DNA from: Paracoccaceae bacterium
Lineage (GTDB): Bacteria; Pseudomonadota; Alphaproteobacteria; Rhodobacterales; Rhodobacteraceae
DNA: 64,000 nt
Direction of reading: 5' to 3'
Assembly (NCBI GenBank): GCA_020832655.1
Contig: JAFIEF010000010.1
Span: 1-64,000 of the forward strand
In this document: positions 54,559 to 62,795 of the stretch, piece after piece
Numbering within the stretch: position 1 is the stretch's first letter
Layout: the number at the start of each line of letters is the position of its first letter
The notes under the pieces: generated by a model
Told to the model about the DNA's origin: nothing
The model's input: only the letters and a program-made list of their open reading frames with translations
The model's database searches: none
Made by a program: the position numbers and the translations under genes

Positions 54559-55554
54559 ATGTCGCAGCTTGTCACTATCTTTGGCGGGTCAGGTTTTGTC
54601 GGGCGTTATATCGCGCGGCGCATGGCAAAGGCAGGCTGGCGCGTCCGCGTCGCGGTGCGCAGACCCAATCAGGCGTTGCATGTGCGCACCTATGGCGTGG
54701 TTGGGCAGGTCGAGCCGGTGTTCTGCAATATCCGTGATGATGCCTCGGTTGCAGCGGTGATGCAGGGCGCCGAAGCCGTGGTCAATTGCGTGGGCATTCT
54801 GGGCGAGGTCGGGCGCAACCGCTTCGATGCGGTGCAGGCCGAAGGGGCAGGGCGTATCGCGCGCATTGCCGCCGAGCAGGGCGTGAGCCGGATGGTGCAT
54901 ATCTCGGCCATCGGGGCGGATGCGGAATCGGACAGCGCCTATCAGCGCAGCAAGGCCGAGGGCGAGCGGCTGGTGCAGCAGCATTTCCCTGCGGCCGTGA
55001 TCCTGCGCCCATCGGTGATTTTCGGGATCGAGGATCAGTTCTTCAACCGTTTTGCCGGCATGACGCGGTTTTCGCCGCTATTGCCGGTGGTCGGGCCAGA
55101 GACAAGGTTCCAGCCGGTCTATGTCGATGATGTTGCCAAGGCGGCAGAGCAGGCGCTGATCAGCGGCGCCGAAGCTGGCATCTACGAGCTGGGCGGGCCG
55201 GAAGCCGCCAGTTTCCGCAGCCTGATGCAGCGCATGCTGGCCGAGATCCGGCGCAACCGCATCATTGTGACAATGCCGTTCTTTGTTGCCGCAATCATGG
55301 GCGCGGCCCTGGATATCGCGCAGAAAGTCTCTGTGGGGCTGTTCACCAACAGCATTCTGACGCGCGATCAGGTGCGCAATCTGCGCCGCGACAATGTGGT
55401 GGCTGAAGGTGCGCGCGGTTTTGATGCGCTGGGCATCACCCCCACCCCGATGGAGGCAATCCTGCCGGGCTATCTGTGGCTCTATCGTCCCGGCGGGCAA
55501 TACAGCGCGATCCATGAATCGGCGGCAAGGTTGCGCAATTCCGGGCAGAACTGA
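54559..55554 (+). CDS. Complex I NDUFA9 subunit family protein
   Basis: A 331-residue atypical SDR protein related to mitochondrial NDUFA9. It has the N-terminal FGGSGFVGRYIARRMA NADP-binding motif, the VNCVGILGEVGRNRFDAVQAEGA block, and YQRSKAEGERLVQ in place of the usual catalytic YxxxK (here YQRSK). In alphaproteobacteria these are linked with complex I assembly or stability. AGGAGG just before ATG 54559 decides the start. Its stop is 6 bases from the stop of the convergent MarR gene. Confidence 0.88.
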   Translation: MSQLVTIFGGSGFVGRYIARRMAKAGWRVRVAVRRPNQALHVRTYGVVGQVEPVFCNIRDDASVAAVMQGAEAVVNCVGILGEVGRNRFDAVQAEGAGRIARIAAEQGVSRMVHISAIGADAESDSAYQRSKAEGERLVQQHFPAAVILRPSVIFGIEDQFFNRFAGMTRFSPLLPVVGPETRFQPVYVDDVAKAAEQALISGAEAGIYELGGPEAASFRSLMQRMLAEIRRNRIIVTMPFFVAAIMGAALDIAQKVSVGLFTNSILTRDQVRNLRRDNVVAEGARGFDALGITPTPMEAILPGYLWLYRPGGQYSAIHESAARLRNSGQN

Positions 55555-55560
55555 AGCGTT

Positions 55561-56007
55561 TCAGCTTTCCAGCCGCAGCCGCAATTCGCGCAACACCGGA
55601 AGTGTCTGGCGCACACGTTCTTCGCCCAATGTGCGGGTTATGTCCTCAATCAGCGGACTGATCGCGGCAAGCGCTGCATCGCGCGCAGCGCGTCCGGCCG
55701 GGCTGATTGCGACCATCTTGCGCCGTGCGTCATCCCAGTCAGGGCGGATATGCACATAGCCTGCCCATTCAAGCTTGTTGAGTGTGTTGGTCATCGCACC
55801 GCGCGTAACATGAAAGGCGCGCGCCAGTTCCGCAGGACTGCGTTCGACATGGCGCGCCAGCAGGTTCAGCACACCGAAATGCGACAATTCCATCCCGCGC
55901 GGCAATACCTTGGACAGGCGGTTGCGCGCAAGCTGGTCGGCCATCAGCAATTCGCTGAACAGCGCCGAGCCTAGATCAGACCGCGCGGAAGGGGGTGTTT
56001 CGGTCAT
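55561..56007 (-). CDS. MarR family transcriptional regulator
   Basis: A 148-residue winged-helix regulator: helix-turn-helix in SPAELARAFHVTRGAMTNTLNKLEWAGY (split around TRGAM), followed by the wing with DWDDARRKMVAISPAGR, the D-x-R-K motif of MarR proteins. It overlaps the nitrilase gene by four bases and may regulate it and neighbours. The ligand is unknown. Confidence 0.87.
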   Translation of the reverse strand: MTETPPSARSDLGSALFSELLMADQLARNRLSKVLPRGMELSHFGVLNLLARHVERSPAELARAFHVTRGAMTNTLNKLEWAGYVHIRPDWDDARRKMVAISPAGRAARDAALAAISPLIEDITRTLGEERVRQTLPVLRELRLRLES

Positions 56008-56849
56008 GCGTCCCCTGGTCCGGCAAAGCTGCGATCATGGGTCAGTGCGGGCACACGCGCGCGGGCCTCGGCCACCTTGCCCATATCCAGCGTGACCATG
56101 CCTACCCCCGGTTCCGTGCCCATATCCAGCACTATCTCGCCCCAGGGGGCAACGACCATTGCGTGACCATGACTGCGCCGCGCGCGCCCTTGGCGCGCCG
56201 CGTGCTGGCCGGTCTGGGCCGGTGCCAGCACAAAGCAGCCGGTTTCAATGGCGCGGGCGCGCAGCAGGGTTTCCCAATGCGCGGCCCCGGTCAGCGGGCT
56301 GAAGGCCGCCGGGATGGCCAGCATCTGCGCGCCCGCCTGTGCCAGCGCGCGGTAGAGATAGGCGAAGCGCAGATCATAACAGATACTCAGCCCCAGCGCA
56401 CCCAGCGGAGTGCGCGCCAGCACTGCTCTGTTGCCGGGCCGGAAGCCTGCGGATTCGCGATAGGTCTCGGTTTCAGAGATCTGGACATCGAACATATGGA
56501 TCTTGTCATAGCGCGCGGTGATCTGCCCCTGCGGGTCGATCAGGAAAGCGCGATTGGCAAAGCGCCCGTCAGGGTCATCGGTCTTCAGCGCAAGCGAGCC
56601 GATCAGCACCCAGATGCCATGCTCCTGCGCCGCCTTGCGCAGCGCGGTCAAGGTGATGTCATCAGCTTCGGCCTGCAGCACCGCGTCCTGATGGCTGCGC
56701 GAGGCAGAGACGCAATTCGTCACCTCCGGTGTCAGCACGATCTGCGCGCCCTGTGAGGCGGCATCGCGCAGATAGCCCAGCGTCGGGGCCAGATTGGCCA
56801 CCGGATCATCGCTGGCGTTCAGCTGCAGTATCGCGGCGCGCAACGCCAT
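56004..56849 (-). CDS. Carbon-nitrogen hydrolase (nitrilase superfamily)
   Basis: A 281-residue amidase with the full catalytic triad E42 (LTPEVTN), K116 (YDKIHMFD) and C157 (LSICYDLRF). It resembles the Nit2/omega-amidase or deaminated-glutathione amidase group. Adjacent glutaredoxin supports a link with glutathione metabolism, but the substrate is not fixed by sequence. It is 4 bases after grxC on the same strand. Confidence 0.88.
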   Translation of the reverse strand: MALRAAILQLNASDDPVANLAPTLGYLRDAASQGAQIVLTPEVTNCVSASRSHQDAVLQAEADDITLTALRKAAQEHGIWVLIGSLALKTDDPDGRFANRAFLIDPQGQITARYDKIHMFDVQISETETYRESAGFRPGNRAVLARTPLGALGLSICYDLRFAYLYRALAQAGAQMLAIPAAFSPLTGAAHWETLLRARAIETGCFVLAPAQTGQHAARQGRARRSHGHAMVVAPWGEIVLDMGTEPGVGMVTLDMGKVAEARARVPALTHDRSFAGPGDA

Positions 56850-56853
56850 GTCC

Positions 56854-57111
56854 TTATCCTTTCAGCAGCGCGTCAAGCTTGCCTGCACGATCCAGCGCGT
56901 AAAGCTCGTCACAGCCGCCGACATGGGTCTCGCCCACGAAAATCTGCGGAACGGTGCGCCGGCCTTTGGCGCGCTGCATCATCTCGGCGCGGCGGTCGGG
57001 CTGGCGGGCGAGGTCGATTTCGGTGAAGCTGGTACCTTTCGCAGCCAACAGGCGCTTGGCCGCATGGCAGAATCCGCAGAGCGGAGATGTATAGATTTCA
57101 ATCGGCTGCAT
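56854..57111 (-). CDS. grxC: Glutaredoxin 3
   Basis: An 85-residue thiol-disulfide oxidoreductase using glutathione. The active site is C12-G-F-C15 rather than the common CPYC, with the glutathione-binding TVPQIFVGETHVGGCDEL region intact. The CGFC form is frequent in alphaproteobacteria. It is transcribed with the nitrilase gene (4-base gap). Confidence 0.94.
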   Translation of the reverse strand: MQPIEIYTSPLCGFCHAAKRLLAAKGTSFTEIDLARQPDRRAEMMQRAKGRRTVPQIFVGETHVGGCDELYALDRAGKLDALLKG

Positions 57112-57157
57112 GGCGCGTGCCCCCGGTCACTTGCGGATTTGCGCGCACTATAGCGGA

Positions 57158-57943
57158 TCATCCCCGGCTTGCAACGCGGGCCAGAGCAATCACCCGGACC
57201 GACGCCGCGCCATGCGCCAGACATGCCTCTGTCGCTGCAGAAAATGTGGCCCCGGCGGTCATGACATCATCGACCAGCAGGATATGGCGGTTGCGGATCA
57301 GATGGGCACGGCGCGGATGGGGGCGGATGGCCCCTTGCAGATTGGCAAAGCGCCCCTCGCGCCCGCGGCCGTCCTGAGTGCCGGTGTTGCGAATGCGGAT
57401 CAGCAGGTCGGGGCAATGTGCCAGCCCCGTCTCACGGGCCAGCGCGTGGGACAATAGCGCGGCTTGGTTGTAGCGCCGCTTCAGCAGGCGCAGCCAGTGC
57501 AGCGGGATGGGTGTTATCAGCATATCGGGCAGCAACAAGGGCTGCGCAGCGCGCGACAGCCATTTTGCCGCGGGCGGCACATGGTCCAGCCGGTCGCGAT
57601 ATTTCAGCCCCAGCAGGATCTGGCGTGCCTTGTCACCATATAGCATGGCCGCGCGCCCCTGCTCCCAGGGTCGCGCGATGGTGATGCAGTCATCGCAGAT
57701 GATCGCGGCCGCGCCGGGGCTGTCCTGACCCGGCAGGGGCACGCCGCACAGATCGCAACACAGCCCGAAGATGAAGGGCGTCTGGCGCCAGCATTCGGGG
57801 CAAAGCGCGCCGTGTTCGTCGATCAGCGTGTCACAGGTCATGCAATATGGGGGATAAAGCGCGCGCAACGCGCTTCCCGCAACGGCCCGTGCTGGTTCGA
57901 TCACCGCGCCGGTCAGAAACTGCATGCCGCTTTGCCTTTGCAT
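57158..57943 (-). CDS. comF: ComF family phosphoribosyltransferase-like protein
   Basis: A 261-residue protein of the ComF family, linked with DNA uptake in transformable bacteria. The N-terminal zinc-ribbon is visible as CMTCDTLIDEHGALCPEC and later GLCCDLCGVP, and the C-terminal PRTase motif as HILLVDDVMTAGATF. Two starts (57943 and 57925) are possible; AGGGA precedes the first. Divergent from the methyltransferase gene. Confidence 0.9.
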   Translation of the reverse strand: MQRQSGMQFLTGAVIEPARAVAGSALRALYPPYCMTCDTLIDEHGALCPECWRQTPFIFGLCCDLCGVPLPGQDSPGAAAIICDDCITIARPWEQGRAAMLYGDKARQILLGLKYRDRLDHVPPAAKWLSRAAQPLLLPDMLITPIPLHWLRLLKRRYNQAALLSHALARETGLAHCPDLLIRIRNTGTQDGRGREGRFANLQGAIRPHPRRAHLIRNRHILLVDDVMTAGATFSAATEACLAHGAASVRVIALARVASRG

Positions 57944-57987
57944 GACATATTCCCTAGATTAGCGCAGAATGACCCCGCAGGCAGGCC

Positions 57988-58845
57988 ATGACCCGGCAAA
58001 CCACCACCCCACCCGAACTGACTGATCGCGCCGCGCTGGTACGCAACCGCGCCCGCGTCACAAATGCGCAGATGCCCTTCCTGCACCAGATTGCGCGCGA
58101 AGAGCTGGAGTATCGCCTGCAATTGGTTAACAGGCGCTTTACGGCCCCGGCGCTGGTAACGGGGCTGCCCGCGCTCTGGGGTGATTTCCTGCCAGGCGCG
58201 CGGGTGGTGGCGGATGATCCCGTGCTTGATCTGCAGGAAGGGGCGCATGATCTGGTGGTGCATGTCATGGCGCTGCACTGGGCCTCTGATCCGGTGGGCC
58301 AGATCGTGCAGGCGCGTCGCGCGCTGAAAGCTGACGGGCTGTTTCTGGCAGTGATGTTCGGCGGCCAGACCCTGGCCGAGCTGCGCAGCGCGATGGCCCA
58401 GGCCGAGATCGACCTGACCGGCGGGCTGTCGCCGCGCATCCTGCCGATGACCGAGATCCGCGATGCCGGCGCGCTGTTGCAGCGCGCGGGGCTGGCGCTG
58501 CCGGTGGCCGATGCGTCGTGCCAGAATGTGGCCTATCGCAGCTTGCAAAGCTTGTTTGCCGATCTGCGCGCGATGGGTGAAGGCAATGCGCTGGCCGCGC
58601 GTCGCCGCAGCCTGACCCTGCCTGCGCTATTTCGTCGCGCTGCCCAGCATTATGCCGCGCATCATGCCGATGCCGAGGGCCGCCTGCTGGCCAGTTTCGA
58701 ACTGATCTTCCTGACCGGCTGGGCGCCGGATGCCAGCCAGCCCCAACCCCTGCGCCCCGGATCGGCCAGCGCGCGGCTGGCCGATGCGCTGGGCGCGCGT
58801 GAAACGCCGCTGCCCGATCAGGTGAAAATCCCGCGCAAAGATTGA
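57988..58845 (+). CDS. NDUFAF5-like methyltransferase-fold protein
   Basis: A 285-residue protein of the BioC/NDUFAF5 type. NDUFAF5 is a complex I assembly factor in mitochondria. The SAM-binding glycine motif is weak here, but the segments LVVHVMALHWASDPVGQIVQARRALKADGLFLAVMFGG (split as two blocks) and SRILP-like SPRILPMTEIRDAGALLQRAGLALPV are characteristic. Bacterial role is not settled. It precedes hemH by 64 bases and may share its transcript. Confidence 0.83.
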   Translation: MTRQTTTPPELTDRAALVRNRARVTNAQMPFLHQIAREELEYRLQLVNRRFTAPALVTGLPALWGDFLPGARVVADDPVLDLQEGAHDLVVHVMALHWASDPVGQIVQARRALKADGLFLAVMFGGQTLAELRSAMAQAEIDLTGGLSPRILPMTEIRDAGALLQRAGLALPVADASCQNVAYRSLQSLFADLRAMGEGNALAARRRSLTLPALFRRAAQHYAAHHADAEGRLLASFELIFLTGWAPDASQPQPLRPGSASARLADALGARETPLPDQVKIPRKD

Positions 58846-58909
58846 TTCCGGGGCCAATTCCGTTATGTCCAGCCCGAAGCCCAACCATTAGCCCCCGAAA
58901 GGCCATGCC

Positions 58910-60010
58910 ATGCTTGATGCAAAGCCCCAGCCTGACGCCTCGTCCTGCCCGGTTCACATGGATCAGCCCGGTCAGGGGCGTCTGGCCCATGCCGAGGCAG
59001 ACCACCCGCCCGTGCCGCAAGCGAAGATCGGGGTGCTGCTGGCCAATCTGGGCACGCCGGACAATTACGACTACTGGTCGATGCGGCGCTATCTGAATGA
59101 ATTTCTGTCCGACAAGCGGGTGATCGATTATCCGGCGTGGAAATGGCAGCCGCTGTTGCAACTGATCATCCTGACCAAGCGCCCCTTCACCAGCGGTGCG
59201 AATTACAGGTCGATCTGGAACCATGACAAGGGCGAAAGCCCGCTGATGACCATCACCAAAGACCAGACCGCCAAGCTGGCCAAGACGCTGGCCGCGCAAT
59301 TCGGCGCGGGCGTGATGGTGGATTTCTGCATGCGCTATGGCAACCCCTCGACCCGCTCCAAGGTGGATGCGATGGTCAAGGCAGGCTGCGAGAAGATCCT
59401 GTTCTTCCCGCTTTATCCGCAATATGCGGGCGCAACTTCGGCCACCGCCTGCGATCAGTTCTTCCGCGCGCTGATGGAACAGAAATGGCAACCCGCCGCG
59501 CGCACGGTGGCGCCCTATTTCGACCACCCGGCCTATATCGACGCGCTGGCGGGGTCGGTGCAGCGTGCCTGTGACGCGCTGGAAGAAAAGCCCGAAGTGC
59601 TGGTGGCGTCCTATCACGGCATGCCCCGCCGCTATCTGCTGGAAGGCGACCCCTATCATTGCCAATGCCAAAAGACGACGCGCCTGCTGCGCGAGAAGCT
59701 GGGATGGGAAAAGGACGCGATCCAGACCACATTCCAGTCGGTCTTCGGCTCAGAGGAATGGCTACGCCCCTACACGGTGGATCATGTCGCCGATCTGGCG
59801 CGCCAGGGGGTGAAGCGGCTGGCGGTGGTGGCCCCGGCTTTTTCCGCCGATTGCATCGAGACGCTGGAAGAGATCAATGAAGAGATCAGGGAAAGCTTTG
59901 AAGAGGCGGGCGGCGAACACTTCACCTATATTCCCTGCCTGAATGATGATGACGCGCATATTGCGGCGCTGGCGCAGGTGATCAAGGCCAATCTGGCCGG
60001 TTGGGGCTGA
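58910..60010 (+). CDS. hemH: Ferrochelatase
   Basis: Inserts Fe2+ into protoporphyrin IX, the last step of protoheme synthesis. The 366-residue protein shows the catalytic H236 in ASYHGMPRRYL and E317 in FSADCIETLEEI, plus GVLLANLGTPDNYD near residues 41-54. An N-terminal extension of about 38 residues precedes the core. It ends just before a hairpin shared with a convergent small gene. Confidence 0.95.
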   Translation: MLDAKPQPDASSCPVHMDQPGQGRLAHAEADHPPVPQAKIGVLLANLGTPDNYDYWSMRRYLNEFLSDKRVIDYPAWKWQPLLQLIILTKRPFTSGANYRSIWNHDKGESPLMTITKDQTAKLAKTLAAQFGAGVMVDFCMRYGNPSTRSKVDAMVKAGCEKILFFPLYPQYAGATSATACDQFFRALMEQKWQPAARTVAPYFDHPAYIDALAGSVQRACDALEEKPEVLVASYHGMPRRYLLEGDPYHCQCQKTTRLLREKLGWEKDAIQTTFQSVFGSEEWLRPYTVDHVADLARQGVKRLAVVAPAFSADCIETLEEINEEIRESFEEAGGEHFTYIPCLNDDDAHIAALAQVIKANLAGWG

Positions 60011-60034
60011 CGCTGATCCGTCCCTGACATGCTG

Positions 60035-60067
60035 AAAAGAAAATGGCGGGCACATGGCCCGCCATTT
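60035..60067. terminator. Bidirectional terminator between hemH and the 60-residue gene
   Basis: An 11-bp stem AAATGGCGGGC / GCCCGCCATTT with a 5-base loop. On the minus strand it is followed by TTTTCTTTTC, giving a good intrinsic terminator for the small gene; for hemH the downstream tract is weaker (ATTTCC). Confidence 0.85.
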
Positions 60068-60090
60068 CCACACAACAGATGTTGTGAAGC

Positions 60091-60273
60091 TTATTTCGAG
60101 GCGACAGCAGCAGCCACGACCAGAAGCAGCATCAGCGGAACGATGATGCCGCCACCTTTTTTGGTGTCTTCCACGATCACTGCGGGCTCGACAACCGGTT
60201 CTTTGTATTTGCCACCGGCAAATGCAGTGGTTGCAGCCATCGACAGCGCGGCAGCGAGAGCGATTTTCTTCAT
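60091..60273 (-). CDS. Small exported or membrane protein, 60 residues
   Basis: A short protein with a signal-like N-terminus (MKKIALAAALSMAATTAFA), a charged middle (EPVVEPAVIVEDTKKGGG) and one hydrophobic C-terminal helix (IIVPLMLLLVVAAAVASK). GGAGG seven bases before ATG 60273, and terminators after it, argue that it is real. The leader contains a stem CCTGTCCC/GGGACAGG at 60292-60316. Similar small genes lie next to hemH in relatives as far as I recall; function is unknown. Confidence 0.78.
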   Translation of the reverse strand: MKKIALAAALSMAATTAFAGGKYKEPVVEPAVIVEDTKKGGGIIVPLMLLLVVAAAVASK

Positions 60274-60615
60274 GTTAACCTCCAGTAATTACCTGTCCCG
60301 TCGGTAAGGGGACAGGCACCCAAGACGAAATGTCGTGGTTCTGGTGAAATCATTTTCCGGCAATGAACGCAACGGGCAGGTTGCGAGTTCGGTGCAGGAA
60401 TTTTGTGACTTCGTCAAATTCGCAACACTTTTGCGCCGCATTCCGCTTCTGGTCGCGCCAAGGTCGGCTATTGATGTGGCAAATGGCAAAAAAAACCCGA
60501 TATCAGCAAGATAGTTGCCCAACAGTCATAGGCTATCTGATCACGCCGAGTTGTGTTTGAAAACCCTGCACAGAGCGGCTAAGCAGCAACGTGTCGCGAA
60601 AGGGAAGCTGGTAAA
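60274..60615. other. Divergent promoter region
   Basis: About 340 bases between the 60-residue gene and the CAP lipoprotein gene. It contains the 8-bp leader hairpin noted for the minus-strand gene and an AT-rich stretch with an A-tract near 60486-60495, which may be promoter DNA. No gene is seen. Confidence 0.5.
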
Positions 60616-61161
60616 ATGGTAAGATTGCTGTCCATGCCCATTCTGGGGGCGCTGATTCTGTCGGCCTGCACGATGACAGGTGTGCCCATGCGCATGGGGC
60701 CGGATGGGCGACCTGTGCCTGCGGTATACCGGATCGGGCCGAATGACGCGCCGCGCGTGCGCCAGCGGATGCAGGACGGGTTGAACACGATGCGCGCCCA
60801 GCATGGACTGCCGCCGCTGCAGGCAAGTGCCGAACTGGCCAGCGCTGCCGCGACCCATGCGCAGGACATGTCCTTCCAGAGCCGTCCCTGGCATTGGGGG
60901 TCGGACGGGTCCAGCCCGATGCAGCGCGCCCAGCGCGCAGGCTATACCGGTGCCTTTATCGGCGAGATGGTGTCAGAGACCTTCGAGACCGAGATCGAAA
61001 CCGTTACCGCATGGATGCAGGAAGCCGAAACCCGCGCCGTGATCCTTGATAGCCGCGCGCGCGAGGTCGGCGTGGGCTGGCATCAGGATGCCAATGGCAA
61101 GCTGTGGTGGGTCGTGGTTCTGGGCGAACCGCAAGCGGGTTTCCAGATATCGGCGCGCTGA
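60616..61161 (+). CDS. CAP-domain (SCP-like) lipoprotein
   Basis: A 181-residue exported protein with a lipobox LILSACTM (lipidation Cys 18). The CAP/PR-1 domain shows ELASAAATHAQDMSFQSRPWHWGSDGSSPMQRAQRAGY (in two blocks) and FIGEMVSE, then VGVGWHQDANGKLWWVVVLG. The role of bacterial CAP proteins is mostly unknown; some bind calcium or cell-wall material. A GGGAAG site precedes the ATG. Confidence 0.85.
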   Translation: MVRLLSMPILGALILSACTMTGVPMRMGPDGRPVPAVYRIGPNDAPRVRQRMQDGLNTMRAQHGLPPLQASAELASAAATHAQDMSFQSRPWHWGSDGSSPMQRAQRAGYTGAFIGEMVSETFETEIETVTAWMQEAETRAVILDSRAREVGVGWHQDANGKLWWVVVLGEPQAGFQISAR

Positions 61162-61457
61162 AGGCGTCGGTTTCCAGTGTCGCGGGGCTGGCGCAGGGCG
61201 CGCGATTGACGAAGATTGCCAATTGTTGCCAAGGCGCGACCGAAGGAGGCGCGCGAAAGCCACCTGATCCGCCCGCCCGTGCGGCTGTATCGGTCAGGAT
61301 CGCATCTGATACTCTACCGCATTGCTGCGGGCTGGTTGGCGGTCTTGCGGATTGTGCATATGCGGCAGAACCGGGCCGATCTGCTGGAAGTGTGACACGC
61401 AATCTGCCCCATGTGACAGACCGGCACCAAGCCTGACAGCTTGCGTGTGGTCTGCCC
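61162..61457. other. Intergenic stretch without recognised gene
   Basis: About 296 bases between the CAP gene and the end of purD, which is transcribed toward it. I see no convincing terminator with a T-tract and no gene. The frame after the CAP stop shows no family similarity. Confidence 0.45.
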
Positions 61458-62720
61458 CTATAGCGCGCGCCAGCCGATATCGCGGCGGCAGAACCCTTCT
61501 GGCCAGTCAATGCGCTCCACCATGTCATAGGCGCGTTCGCGCGCCTGCGCCAGCGTCCGCCCGCGCGCAGTGACATTCAGCACCCGCCCGCCCGCGGCGA
61601 TGATCTGCCCGCCCTCTGCGCGGGTGCCGGCGTGAAACACCATATGCTGGCTGTCCTCGGGGCAGGTCTCCAGCCCCTTGATGACGCTGCCTTTTTCGTA
61701 GTTTCCAGGATAGCCCTTGGCGGCCATCACCACTGTCATGGCGTGATCATCGGCCCAGTTTACCGAGACATCCCCCAGCCGCCCTTCGGCGCAGGCCAGC
61801 ATCAGATCCAGCGCCTGCGCGCCCAGCCGCATCATCAGCACCTGACATTCCGGATCGCCAAAGCGCACATTGTATTCCACCAGCCGCGGCGCACCGTCCT
61901 TGATCATCAACCCGGCATAAAGCACGCCCTGATAGGGCATGCCGCGCCGCGCCATTTCCGCCATTGTCGGGCGGATGATCTGGTCAAGCGCTGCCTGCGC
62001 GATTGCATCGGTCAGCACCGGGGCGGGGGAATAAGCGCCCATGCCGCCGGTATTGGGGCCGGTATCGCCTTCGCCCACGCGCTTGTGGTCCTGCGCGGTG
62101 CCAATGGGCAGGCAGGTTTCGCCATCGACCAGCACGAAAAACGACGCCTCTTCGCCTTCCATGAACTCCTCGATCACCACTTCGGCCCCGGCGGCGCCGA
62201 ACTCGCCGCCGAACATGGTGTCGATGGCATCCAGCGCCTCTGCTTCCGTCATGGCGACAATCACGCCCTTGCCTGCGGCCAGCCCGTCGGCCTTGACCAC
62301 GATGGGCGCGCCTTGCGCGCGGATATGGGCACGCGCGGCTTCAGCGTCAGTGAAATGCGCGTAACCGGCGGTGGGGGCGTTTACGGCGGCGCAGATCTCC
62401 TTGGTGAAGGCTTTCGAGGCTTCCAGCCGTGCCGCTGCCGCCGAAGGGCCGAAACAGGCAATGCCGGCCGCGCGCAGCCGGTCGGCCACGCCTGCGGCCA
62501 AGGGCGCTTCCGGCCCGATCACCACGAAGTCAATCGCCGCTTCCTCGCAGAACCCCACCACGGCAGAGCCGCTGGTGATATCGAGCGCCGCGCAGGTCGC
62601 AATCTCGGCCATTCCGGCATTTCCCGGCGCGCAGATCAGCCGGTCGCATTTGGGGTTTTGCATGATTGCCCAGGCCAGCGCATGTTCACGCCCGCCACTG
62701 CCCAGCACCAGAATATTCAT
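61458..62720 (-). CDS. purD: Phosphoribosylamine-glycine ligase
   Basis: Second step of purine synthesis, joining phosphoribosylamine and glycine with ATP. The 420-residue protein begins MNILVLGSGGREHALAWAI, and has the ATP-grasp segments IVVKADGLAAGKGVIVA, VIEEFMEGEEASFF and YNVRFGDPECQVLM, all diagnostic for PurD. No damage is seen. It is divergent from xseA with a 75-base gap. Confidence 0.96.
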   Translation of the reverse strand: MNILVLGSGGREHALAWAIMQNPKCDRLICAPGNAGMAEIATCAALDITSGSAVVGFCEEAAIDFVVIGPEAPLAAGVADRLRAAGIACFGPSAAAARLEASKAFTKEICAAVNAPTAGYAHFTDAEAARAHIRAQGAPIVVKADGLAAGKGVIVAMTEAEALDAIDTMFGGEFGAAGAEVVIEEFMEGEEASFFVLVDGETCLPIGTAQDHKRVGEGDTGPNTGGMGAYSPAPVLTDAIAQAALDQIIRPTMAEMARRGMPYQGVLYAGLMIKDGAPRLVEYNVRFGDPECQVLMMRLGAQALDLMLACAEGRLGDVSVNWADDHAMTVVMAAKGYPGNYEKGSVIKGLETCPEDSQHMVFHAGTRAEGGQIIAAGGRVLNVTARGRTLAQARERAYDMVERIDWPEGFCRRDIGWRAL

Positions 62721-62795
62721 CGCCCGCCCTCGCTTCGCCTTGATCCTTGCGCCTTCTAGGGTGCATCAAGGTCCAAGACAAGCAAGGGCGATGTG